A DNA stretch of 64,000 nt. Source: Selaginella moellendorffii (taxonomy: Eukaryota; Streptophyta; Lycopodiopsida; Selaginellales; Selaginellaceae). Every line of letters begins with the position of its first letter. Position 1 is the stretch's first letter. Of the stretch, positions 1 to 9,493 are shown one piece after another. The stretch covers positions 1,325,775 through 1,389,774 of the forward strand of contig NW_003314274.1 of assembly GCF_000143415.4 (NCBI RefSeq), read 5' to 3'. A model generated the notes under the pieces. That model was not told the origin of the DNA, searched no databases, and was given only the letters and a program-made list of their open reading frames with translations. Made by a program: the position numbers and the translations under genes.

Positions 1-262
1 TTTGTACCGTGGCACAAAGCTTGACTCCCAGCATGCTACCGACTTTGAGCTCGCACATTGTCGCAGCAGCGGAGTTAAAAGCCCCGTCAATCTCTCCCAC
101 CACCCCACCTTCTTCTAAATCCCCTCGCCTTTCTCGACGTAGGGGAGCCATATTGGTGAGGTTTCCAATGAGTGCTACCAGGGGGTCCACAAAAGGAGAC
201 TGCCGGCTTGCGAGAAGCTGCTGTGTGTCGGATCGGATTCGAGCAGAGGTTTGGTGATCCAT
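1..262 (-). CDS. Partial unknown protein (N-terminal exon, runs off the window)
   Basis: The minus strand is open from an ATG at 262 to the left edge of the window and would encode about 87 residues beginning MDHQTSARIRSDTQQLL. The segment is rich in Ala, Leu and charged residues and has no motif I recognise. I cannot see a splice donor or a stop, so the gene would continue outside the window. A second minus-strand reading frame (87-407) overlaps it, so the frame choice is uncertain. No function is proposed. Confidence 0.25.
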   Translation of the reverse strand, partial: MDHQTSARIRSDTQQLLASRQSPFVDPLVALIGNLTNMAPLRRERRGDLEEGGVVGEIDGAFNSAAATMCELKVGSMLGVKLCATVQ

Positions 263-866
263 GAGATTCCTCCATCTTCTGGTGTACACAAAACGTGCTG
301 GCTCTAGAAACGACGAACCATTGTCCTTGGTCTTCGGTGGAGCCGGTTCTAACACCCATTCTTCGCTCGTCGGAGCTCTCCTTAGCTCGAGGGCGAGCTA
401 TTCCCATCGTTTCGGCGGTTTTCTACACCACGAGTTCCGCGAGGTCGCCGACAGTGCTCGTGCTGATCTTGTCGAGGTTGCTGGTCGGCTCAGGTCTCGG
501 CATGGCAGTGACAGTGATACATTGCCGGAGATCCGTGGGACGCTGTCCACGCTGCCACAGTTCATTGATTTGTGCTCCAGAGGCTGAGGAACAAGACGGA
601 CATCTCAGGTGAATCCTCTTGGTTTTCGTTCTTTGTTTATACTCACAACTTCTTTTCATCTTTCCAGCGGAGTTGGCACTGTTGGTGGAAGGATTGGGTG
701 TGAAACCGGCGGTTCATTGGTGGATCCGACCACAATGCCTTCCATGATGGAATTCCCTTGTATTCCCAGCTCGGGCTTGAGGCAGTGTAATGCTCCTGGA
801 AAGAAAGATCACACTGGATGAGCAAAGGTTGAGAAAGCAATGTACCTGCGATTTTAACCGCGCTTG
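263..866. other. No recognisable gene
   Basis: Several short open frames exist on both strands, but none shows a domain or a consistent exon chain. On the minus strand a Cys-containing frame at 423-659 is stopped by TAG at 423-425. The stretch may hold the 3' UTR of the RBM41-like gene and the 5' region of the partial gene at the left edge. Confidence 0.3.
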
Positions 867-2204
867 TTATTTTTTGCCTCGGGCATATTCTACGATCATC
901 GGTCTTCCTTTAAGCATGTATCCGTGCACAAGTTGCAATGCACGGGTTGCTGCCACTACGTCTGGAATGTTCAAGATTTCACGTACTGCCAAGATAAACA
1001 AGATGCGAACCTGGGAATGTAACAAAGGCTTGACCCTTCATTCGTCCTTTTTGCATTAGTCGGAAAAGAATTTGATCGTCTGGTTGTTTCTTAAATCGAA
1101 GAAACAATGCGGCTAGATCCTCCTCTGTGACTTCCGAGCACAGATTCTTGACGTAGAGAACCTGAGAAAGAAGCGATTCAGCCTTTACCTAGCCACAAAA
1201 TGAACTTACGTTTGAAGGCACACCTTGCTGGTGGTCTCGGAACTTTCCATCCGACCATTTCTGCAACTCCTTGAAAGAAAGCCGGTTCGAGGCGATATTC
1301 TCTTCAGAAACCATGGGGGGATTCGTTTCCTCGTTCCCGGTACTTTTAGCGTCCTGAGTGGCTTCATCCAGATAGGTGTCCAGATCCAGCAGTGGTGGAG
1401 CTGAAGATGAAAACACTTCCGATGACGATCTCGAAATCTCTTTCCCAGATTGCATTCGTGCTCGTTCCTAGTTATCAAAACCTCAAAATCAGAGAACGAA
1501 AGGAAGTTGGCGACAGTGAAAACTACCTCCGGCGTAGTGCCACAGCAAACGACGCTGAGCTCAGGCAAAGGTTTTCGGAGAGAAACACCTGGATCAAAAC
1601 AAATACTGAAGGATACTTGTAAAACCACACAAAAAAGAAAGCTACCTTCCACAGTAAGATGTGCTATATCTTGCAATCTTTGCTTTCCTTCGATCAAAGA
1701 AACTTCCAGCTCCTTCTCATGGCGTCCCATTTCTTGCTTCACAGCTATGGAGCTCTCTCGAGAAAGAGCTTGCTTCTTTCGTTCCATCTCTTGACTTTGG
1801 AAGAACACCGGGTCTGGACCATACCTCTGGCGTTTGCATTTTTCCTAGAAAATGAAAGAAGACCAGAAAAAACTCTAGCTCCAAGAACAAAGAAAGAAAT
1901 TCTTCACCTCAGGCTTTTGGATCCCCCCCTCGTCTTGTTGCGAGCGAAATTCTGCCAAAGTCGAGACTCCTCCAGCCCCGTGAATGCCTCGATAGAAAGA
2001 TTGTGTAGCTCCCTTGAATTCCACTTGCTCTAATCTATCCATCCAGCAAGAATGTGAGCCAAATAAACCATAGACTCGCGCGATCCATGGATCGATCGAT
2101 CGAACATACCTTGCAGAAGTAGAGAGCTGTCTATCGAGGAGATGCTGGAGCATAAACTCCGCGCGCGTCACCGGCGCGCCTATACCCTCGCCTTCTTCCT
2201 CCAT
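867..2204 (-). CDS. RBM41: RBM41-like RNA-binding protein (minor-spliceosome related), seven exons
   Basis: Exons by plus coordinates are 867-961, 1011-1161, 1210-1467, 1527-1588, 1646-1844, 1908-2034 and 2110-2204. All introns are GT-AG, phases fit, and the product is 328 aa. The C-terminal third is one RRM: RNP2-like LYVKNL, then GRMKGQAFVTF as RNP1, ending GYMLKGRPMIVEYARGKK. It resembles the C-terminal RRM of U11/U12-65K (RNPC3) and more closely RBM41. The resemblance extends outside the RRM: an N-terminal LLDRQLST segment followed by STLAEFRSQQ, and NRLSFKELQKW just before the RRM, which matches the order in animal RBM41. No N-terminal RRM is present, arguing against 65K itself. RBM41 is known as a 65K relative linked to U12-type snRNA, so a nuclear RNA-binding role is likely. 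It is divergent from the coiled-coil gene at 2277. Confidence 0.82.
1609..1616 (-). promoter_or_regulatory. GTATCCTT element inside an RBM41 intron
   Basis: Intron 3 of the RBM41-like gene (1589-1645) contains an exact GTATCCTT on the coding strand, 20 nt upstream of the acceptor side. This octamer is the U12-type 5' splice-site consensus. In U11-48K and U11/U12-65K genes, paired copies of such sequences form a U11-binding splicing enhancer that autoregulates expression. Only one copy is visible here, so a regulatory role is speculative. Confidence 0.25.
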
Positions 2205-2276
2205 TCTTCTCAAGAACCCTAAAAATATTTTGAGGTTGCGATGAGCATCGTCAGAGCGCCAAATCGCGCGCTTGCA
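2205..2276. promoter_or_regulatory. Short divergent promoter region
   Basis: Only 72 bp separate the start codons of the RBM41-like gene (minus, 2204) and the coiled-coil gene (plus, 2277). Both transcripts must start within or near this interval, or overlap each other. No TATA box is evident in it. An earlier in-frame ATG at 2241 would shorten the interval further. Confidence 0.4.
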
Positions 2277-2933
2277 ATGGCGGGCGGCGCCGCTGCTCCT
2301 ACGCCAGCGCAGCAGGGCCGCATTCTTTCCCTCGTCCAGGGATGCGCCAGGGATCAGTCTTTCGGAGGTATGGCAGGATTTCTTCTTTCCAGTGCTGGAA
2401 ATCGAAGTCCATGCAGAGGGCCAGGTAGAACAGCTCAAGAAGAAGAGCGCGGAGCTCATGTCGCAGCTGGAGCTCGCAAGATCGGAGCTGGAAACGAAGA
2501 AAGCGCGCAAGAAATCCGCGGAGGAGGAGCTCAAGTGCCTCGAGGTGGAGCTTAGCAGCGTGGAAGCCACGATCCAGTCGCGACAGGTGGAAAATATTGC
2601 CGATCGATCGAAATATCTCCTTTCTTTGGCAGGCAAGGCTGGAGAGCAAGCAGCTGGAGATTGCCGATACGCGATCACTGCTGGAAGAACTCAAGGTAGG
2701 AAAACCTCTCATGAAACTCTCTTGATCTAATCACCATCGCGATCGATCGATCCTTTCCAGCGCAAGGAGGAGCAAGACAGGTACACATTGCTCGTTCTCG
2801 CCAAAGTATTTGACACTGATTGTTTCGATCCAGGGACCAATTCATTCAAGAATCGCTCGAGCTGAATGCGAGCATTCGCCAGCTCCAGGAGAGCTCGTTG
2901 CGAATCGTGTGTGAAGCTTGTGAACGCTGCTAG
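2277..2933 (+). CDS. Small coiled-coil protein of unknown function, five exons
   Basis: Exons 2277-2367, 2417-2586, 2633-2695, 2761-2780 and 2834-2933 give a 147-aa protein with consistent phases. The N-terminus is Ala-rich (MAGGAAAPTPAQQGR). Residues from about 35 to 130 are a nearly continuous Lys/Glu/Leu coiled coil (VEQLKKKSAEL, KKSAEEELKCLEVELSS, RKEEQDRDQFIQESLELN). It ends in a short Cys-containing tail, CEACERC. The first intron is ambiguous: a 49-nt GTATGG...ATGCAG intron is preferred, but an alternative AG only 25 nt from the same donor also keeps the frame. The size and coiled coil would suit a kinetochore or tethering subunit, but I do not recognise the family. Confidence 0.55.
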
Positions 2934-3012
2934 CGTTACCAGGAATTGGCATTGGCGACTTCTATAACATTTTGGGTATTCTGTTACCAGTTTTGTTTTA
3001 GGGTTCTTCGCG

Positions 3013-3786
3013 ATGGCTAGTGGAGCTGGAAGACGCGGGAACAAGGCGGATAAGGTCTTGGAGTACGAGGCCTTCGTGGACAAACGCCTCAAGCCGGACC
3101 TTGTCCGAGCTATTGCCGAGAGGTAAAACTTTCTTCTTCTCTTTCATTTTGGTGTTTCCATTGATTCTCTTCTCCTGAGCAGGGACAAGCTCATGGAGCA
3201 GCTTAAGACTTAGTAAGTATCTATCCTTTACTATTTCGCTATAAGATCGCTAACTCTTCTTTTCTTTCTAGCTCGGATCTTGCCACTAACATCAAGATGC
3301 TAGAAGAGAACAAGCTTGCGAGGCTAAGAACCATGGTGAACTTGGGATCCGAGATTTACTGCCAGGCAGATGTGTAAGCTTTCAGGTACTTGCCTGGCAG
3401 CAGGCTCTAAATCCTTGAGTTTCTCTTTCAGGCCAGACACGTCGCGTATCTTTGTCGACATCGGCCTTGGCTTCCACGCGGAGCTCTCTTGGAAAGAAGC
3501 CTTGGACTTCATCACCACAAAGACAACGATCCTTGACAGGTGAGCGTACCACCAATATTTTTTTTATGTTTCTCTAGAGGACAGTTTTCAATAGGACTCA
3601 TGAGCGCGATTCTAATGCCCAGGCAAATCAACGAGGAGACGAAACGTGTCGCGAGAATCAAGTCTCAAATCAAGCTGGTATTTGTTTCCGCGATTTCTTC
3701 GATTTCTCCTCCAGTGACATGATTGATCGATCTTGTTCCAGGTCTGCGAAGGCATTCGCGAGCTCTTGAATTTGGGGCCAGAGTGA
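3013..3786 (+). CDS. UXT: UXT-like prefoldin-family protein, six exons
   Basis: Exons 3013-3122, 3183-3212, 3272-3373, 3432-3539, 3623-3677 and 3742-3786 encode 149 aa, close to the 157 aa of human UXT. It has the prefoldin-alpha plan: an N-terminal helix (VLEYEAFVDKRLKPDLV), a central beta-hairpin region (LVNLGSEIYCQADVPD and IFVDIGLGFHAELSWKEAL) and a C-terminal helix ending IRELLNLGPE. The order VPD...IFVDIG.GFH.EL..EAL.F matches UXT rather than canonical prefoldin subunits. UXT is a component of prefoldin-like/R2TP-associated complexes with roles in protein-complex assembly and transcription. It lies tandem with the coiled-coil gene, about 80 bp downstream. Confidence 0.88.
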
Positions 3787-4142
3787 TACTGGGTGAAAGT
3801 TCCATTCTAATCGAAACTTAAACTTACTAGTTGGAAGTTATACCTTGGAAGATTCTATTTGGGGCAATCGCCGCGTGGAGGTTTTGACACGTGCCCTTCT
3901 GTGGCAGACATTAACTCATTTTTACGACAGCGTGACAAAACGAATGACCATTAGTTAAAGTTAAGAAAAGGGGGAAAAAAGAGGAAGGTAAAGGAAAGAA
4001 AAGCGATGGTGCTTGCGATTGCGATTGTTGCTCGTCATGGCTAGGGTTTCTTGGTGCTTGTAAGGAGAAATAGGGTTGGGGATGCCAAGGTGACACGATG
4101 GCCCGTTCCTCGTGAGGGCGCGCCGCGCGATCGGCAGCTGGA

Positions 4143-5608
4143 ATGGTAAGCGCGCTTGGAAATTCTAGTCCCCGCTCACAAATGCTTGCAAAAAATCTCC
4201 CAGATCGCGCGCTCTTCTTCCGGGCCTGGAATTCGTCCTGATTTCGCGATCTTGCGCTCGCCCCGGCGCTAGATTTCGGGAAATTCGGGGGGAAGCCCCA
4301 CATTCTCAGCGAATGTGTTCTTGATCGCGGCGGTCTCAATCCTTCCAAGACGGGGGCTGCTTGCTGCGTGGCCGCCCGGCGGCCACGCAAGTCTCCCGAG
4401 GACGATGTGGTGGAGCAGCAGCGGCATTACAGGCAGAGAAATCCCTCCCAGGTCTCGGGTAGCTGGGGCAAGTCCCCGGTGGACGATTTCGAGGTCTCGG
4501 TCCATGGTGGTCCGCAGCTACGCAGGCTCTCTTTCTCTTCTGGGAGTAGAAGTGGAAGCCGGATAGCAAGCTCGCCTGTGAGCCACCAGCGGACCTTTTC
4601 TGGCAGCTTGTTCTCGCAGGGTGTGAGCCCCTCGGATAGCTTTCGAACTTCTCAATGGAATTTCATTGGAGGAGCGGCAGACTACATCTTTGCTCTACCA
4701 GGTACTTGGAAATGGGGTCCCATGATTTACTTTTTTTTTCTGGTTTCTCGTTCTAATCCGTTCTTTGTTTGTCATAGATTCGGTTAGCCCTTCTGGTCTT
4801 TTGCATTCCAAGGAGGTATGCATATAGTTCTCTTCTTTATGTTGGTATGCCATGATCTTAATTGTTGTTTCTATAGTCCTTTTCGGAACCCGCATCTTCT
4901 CATCGAGAGAGACTGAGATGGACGAGTGCCAGCAGCCCGTCGGATTTTTTCTCTCCCCAGGACTCCACGAACATTAGCATGGAGCAGCTCAAAGTTGCCG
5001 GTTTGCTCCGGCCCCCGGTTGAGCTACTGACTTGCGGCCTGTGCGCACGCTGGTTGTCTCAGGCGTCGCCGCTGAGCTCACTGCCCGTGGTTGGAGTTCT
5101 CTCCTGCGGCCACGTGTTCCATGCGGAGTGCCTCGAGCACTCGGTTCCACAGGGCCAAAAGCAAGATCCCCCATGCCCGCATTGTGTTTCGTCGGAAAGG
5201 GCCCTCAAGAGCGCCTCCAGCAAGAGTCTCACGCAGTCATCGTCGTCCAAAGGCATACTCAAGAGCTTCTCCCACGCCTCGACGTCCGCAAAGAACAAGC
5301 TCTCCAGAGTTGGCGTGATAACCGACGACGGTTCAGGGGCCGGAAAGGAGCCGCAACTGAGCAAGTTTCCGTCGTCAAGCGGCTCCTCCAAGTCTCAGCT
5401 GTCAACTTTCTTCGGTGACAAGACGACTCTCGGGAAATCCATCTCCAAGCGGGCGTTCCCATTTATCAGAAGGAAGGATTCGCTGCTGGGCGAATGCAGG
5501 TTCCGGAAGCCGGGCTCTCCCGCCCGAGTCTCGCCCGAGAAAGATTTCACGGTCGAAGAACACAGCCAGTCGAAAGAAGCTCGGTCGACTTCGTTCAGGA
5601 GCCCGTGA
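4143..5608 (+). CDS. RING-type zinc-finger protein with Ser-rich flanks
   Basis: The best model splices an ATG-only coding exon (4143-4145, followed by GTAAGC) to 4350-4701, 4778-4815 and 4877-5608, giving 374 aa. The start region reads M-T-GAACCVAARRPRKS. Related plant RING proteins that I recall begin MGxACC, an N-myristoylation/palmitoylation signal, and here the codon before GAACC is ACG. Residues about 165-220 hold a RING-like C3HC4 array: CGLCARW, then CGHVFHAECL, then CPHC. The C-terminal 130 residues are Ser/Lys-rich and probably disordered. A membrane-associated E3 ubiquitin ligase is the likely role. The start is uncertain; the body and stop are well supported. Confidence 0.72.
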
Positions 5609-5857
5609 ACAGGTGCGCATGGTGGTGCTCTTTGGCAGCAGCTGTAAGATACGTCATAGGACGCCAAATCAGTGTATGTGCCTTGATACCGGTCTGGCAG
5701 CTCTCGTCTGATTACTCCGTTTCCTTCTCCATCAAATCATCGTCGTCGACGCAATGGTCTGTTCAATCAACAAAGCTTCTCTCTTTTTTTTTCACTCTTT
5801 CTCTCGGCTCGGGTAACACTTTTACTTTATTGAGATGCTAACCTTGGTTTGAAGTCT

Positions 5858-6565
5858 TTACAGAGCTCGGCTCAAGAGAAGGCCTGCATAAGCGGCCATG
5901 AGAAGAACCGGAAAGGCCACCGTGAAAACACTCCCCACCAGCTTGAGCCATCGGTTGAACCTCGGCAGCGGTGCTCCAAAGCACGACCAGAGAAAGACGA
6001 TCCAGACGCCTACCGCTACGCCGGTGGTTGCTCCATCGCTGAGCTCCAAATGGTTCTTCAAAGCTCGACACAGCACCCCGGTGGTCATGTACGAGAGGCT
6101 AAACCAGAGGCAGCGTAGCATCATCCTGGCAACTCGGTGACGCTCCTTGTCATCCACTGGGCACTCGAGCTTCACCAGCAGTGCGACGATCGACTTCTTG
6201 CTCTTCTTCGCCGCCGCTGCCGCCATCTTTCTCTCGGGTGGAAACGGAGGCTTGTTCTTGCCTCTCGACTCCGGGGACGAGCAGCTCCGGGCAGTGACCA
6301 AGTAGACGGCCATGAGCATTCCGGCGGTGGCAATGACAGAGGCAGTGAGAAGACTGAATGCTAGAGGCTTGTCGCCGGTGGCACTGGAGCTGAGAGTTAC
6401 CTGTAAGCAAGTGGAAGCAATGACGCTTAGGGGCGTCATGGCCACATTAGCGACCGCTGTGACGACGTCCTCGCGGTGTTGTTCGTGCTCCTCGTCTTCT
6501 CCGGCCATGGAAGACGCTGCTGGTGCTGGTGCTGGTGTTGGTACCTCCATCGCTGGAAGTGACAA
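5858..6565 (-). CDS. Unknown membrane protein with about four transmembrane helices
   Basis: This intronless frame encodes 235 aa. The N-terminal 35 residues are Pro/Ala- and Glu-rich. Hydrophobic segments occur at about 45-65 and 70-95 (SLLTASVIATAGMLMAVYLV), then about 175-195 (GVAVGVWIVFLWSCF) and 205-232 (LVGSVFTVAFPVLLMAAYAG). A basic loop (KKSKKSIVALL) lies between the pairs. A start at Met6 is equally possible. The gene is convergent with the RING gene. The plan recalls small plant membrane families, but I cannot name it. Confidence 0.65.
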   Translation of the reverse strand: MSLPAMEVPTPAPAPAASSMAGEDEEHEQHREDVVTAVANVAMTPLSVIASTCLQVTLSSSATGDKPLAFSLLTASVIATAGMLMAVYLVTARSCSSPESRGKNKPPFPPERKMAAAAAKKSKKSIVALLVKLECPVDDKERHRVARMMLRCLWFSLSYMTTGVLCRALKNHLELSDGATTGVAVGVWIVFLWSCFGAPLPRFNRWLKLVGSVFTVAFPVLLMAAYAGLLLSRAL

Positions 6566-6919
6566 CTAGTGCTCTCTGCGCTGCGAGCTTCTTTTTAGCG
6601 AGGCCGGCTTTACGTGGAGTGTATCGCAACACGCTGGTAAAAAAGCTGGCGAACTTATGTGTGTGCTGTTTTTGCAGCGGTGATTTCCACTGCTTGAGGA
6701 TGTGTGTAGTGCACACAAGAATCGTTTGGGTTTTATTTTATCTAGCAGGGAATCGTACGGACTATTTTCTTGTTTTCGGTGCACCAACGAATCCACTGCA
6801 TAGTCTTTGCGTCTCTTAAATGCTCACCTCTTTTCTAATAGTTGGGATACTGTTTCTTTCTTTGATTTGATTTTTTCCCTCTTTGCGTGTGATATCAGTA
6901 TCGTCTTGAGTCTTGAGCG

Positions 6920-8731
6920 ATGGCTATGGAGTGGTGGTCCGCGATCATAGCCGCTTTGGCCCTTGCAAAGTCGATAGCTCTCAACCTGGTGATTGCGAGG
7001 GTGGTGGGATTTGTGTTCAGTTTGTGCCGCCTTCATGTTTTTGTGAGGAGGAGATTGGCAAAGCAGGGAATTCTCGGCCCCAAGCCTTCATGGCTCGCGG
7101 GAAATGCAGTCGAGATGAAGAGATTGGTGGCCTCTGCGACGTCGGCTGATATGAAGAGCACCAGTAACGATATTTCTGCTCGGCTGCTACCTTTCCACCA
7201 CAAACATGCACAGACTTACGGTACGGCAATCTTATCACTTCTTTCTTGGTTTTCATTCCGTGTTGCAGGGAAGAGATTTCTAGCCTGGTCTGTGGGATGG
7301 GAACCTTTCGTGAGCATCTCAGAGCCAGAGCTGATTCACGAGATTTTAAATTCGACCGATTTCGAGAAAAGTGGAATTCAAAACAGGTTTATGATGCCTC
7401 TGTTTGGCAGAGGACTTGTCATGGCCACTGGAAAGGCTTGGGACCATCAAAGGCGGCTTCTCAATCCTGCTTTCTACGTCGAGAGAATCAAGGTGGTTTA
7501 TGCTTCGACGATGGTTTCTTCAACTTTTACTGACTGCTATACTGCGCAGGGGTTCCTTCCAACGATAAACTTTTGTGCGAGTGGCCTGGTGCAAGAGTGG
7601 AAGGGATTGATTCGCAGCAGCAGCTCGAACGTTGTGGAGGTCGACGTCCATTCCGTGCTCACGTCGGTCACAGCGGACATCATTGCTAGGACGTCTTTTG
7701 GGCACGAGTTTACCCACAGAGAAGAATACGTTCGCTTGGAAAGAGAGCTCGAGGTGTGCGTTTTGAATCAACCGGCGTTTTGCTTGATACCCGGCTACAG
7801 GTAACAAACACACGCTGTCACACGCTATGCATTGACCATTTTCGTCTCTACAGATATCTTCCTACTAAACAGAACAGGAAGCTGTGGGAAATCACGCGAA
7901 AAATTCGAAGCTACCTCTATGAACTGATTGATGCTCGGCTTGCCACCGGCAAAGATCACTTTGGTGACGACATCTTGGGCTTGCTACTGGCTGCTACGTT
8001 CTCGTCCTCGCCATCCTCGACAAAGAAAGTACCTCCGATGAGCAAGGACGTCCTGATCGACGACTGCAAAACGTTGTTCTTCGCTGGACACGAGTCATCT
8101 GCTGATCTCGTTACTTGGTCGATGATGCTCCTGGCTCTAAACCCGGAGTGGCAGGCGAGAGCCCGCAGTGAAGTGCTGCAGGTTCTTGACGGATGCGAGG
8201 TCCTCACTTCCGAAATGCTTCCAAAGCTCAAACTCGTAAGAAGAAGGTTTCCTTTATCTTCCAGCTTTTTCACTCCTAACGGTGATGGTTTTCAAACAGA
8301 TTGGCAACATTCTCTCGGAAACTCTACGCTTGTATCCGGCCGCTGTGGCTATCCGACGTAAAGCTGTCAAGGATGTGGTGTTCACCAAGGGAAAGCTTGT
8401 CATCCCCAAAGGAGTTTGTGCGGAAGTCCCCATCTTGCGCGTCCATCACGATCCAGAACTCTGGGGAGACGATGTGCTCGAGTTTAATCCGGACAGGTTC
8501 TCGAAGAGTGAGGCAGTGGCAGCTGGGAGCTATTTGCCATTTGGCTGGGGGCCGAGGATTTGCATTGGGCGAAACTTTGCTCTTGCGGAAGCCAAGGTGG
8601 TGTTGTCTACGCTGCTTGACAACTTTGAGTGGGAGATTTCACCTAGCTATCGCCATTCTCCTCGAGCTGGAGTGACGCTCTATCCCCAGCATGGCATGCA
8701 ATTACTACTGCGGCAACTTCCTCAGAACTGA
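6920..8731 (+). CDS. Cytochrome P450, CYP72-clan type
   Basis: Five exons (6920-7220, 7269-7492, 7550-7800, 7854-8235, 8300-8731) give 529 aa with all phases consistent. Visible P450 landmarks in order: an N-terminal membrane anchor, the C-helix WDHQRRLLNPAF, the I-helix oxygen-binding motif AGHESS, the K-helix ETLRLYP (ExxR), a PERF-region variant FNPDRF, and the haem loop FGWGPRICIGRNFA with the Cys thiolate ligand. The spacing and FGxGPRxCIGxNFA form suit the plant CYP72 clan (families such as CYP714, 715, 734, 735), many of which act on hormones or terpenoids. The substrate cannot be read from the sequence. It would act at the ER membrane with a P450 reductase. Confidence 0.9.
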
Positions 8732-9493
8732 TTTGCTGGTCCGATCCAAAGATCCAACTAGCAACACTTCAATGATTTATGATTGTTTTTGACAGATTGT
8801 CTGTATGGGTGGTGGTGCATGTCATAGTTCATAAAACACGCAGTCACATAAAATCAAGAGCATCAAAGAATTAGAACACCAAATCAGAGCATTTTTAATT
8901 TAAGAATTCAACCAGGTAGCGTAATACGAGTATTGGATTTTTACAGATATGAAAAGATGTGAACTATCTATGATCTTTTACTTACTATTTATGCTACACT
9001 GGTTGTGTTTTATTTCTAAATTTAAAGCAATCATGCATAGCTTTTCCCCATATAATTGCAGGGGCCCATCAACCTGTCAAGTGATCAATCAACCTTTTTC
9101 CAAGAAAGCATATGAAACCTACATCAGCTTTGTCAAGCAGTGGACATTCGATCCTTGTTACAGACCATTTGTCTCCATCAACCGGTCAATCGCGTGAACA
9201 AATGCATTGCAACCGAACTTGGCACCACTATTCTTTCTCCCTCATCGCTGCCAAAAATCAACATAGCCACCACATCTTTTGCTAGGATTCCTCCAATGGA
9301 AAACTTGTGATATTGCCGTAAGAAAATAGCTCCCCCTTAAAATCCTTGTAAAAACCTGTTCTCGATGCTCCCCTGGCCATAGCGCAATTCCTCAAAGCTT
9401 GGGCGTCCAAATCCCGTTGCAAACCCGGCTTGAAACGCGCAAAGGTTAGATGGATATAACATAAGCATGCAAGAAACTTCTATACCTTCATGC
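8732..9493. other. Intergenic, no gene recognised
   Basis: This holds the 3' flank of the P450 gene and of MSH6, which converge here. It is moderately AT-rich in its first half. A minus-strand open tail at 9337-9460 has no stop-to-start gene model or known domain. Confidence 0.4.

Noticed and set aside
6150-6410. Overlapping minus-strand Gln/His-rich frame
   Set aside because: It is a shifted frame of the membrane-protein gene at 5858-6565.
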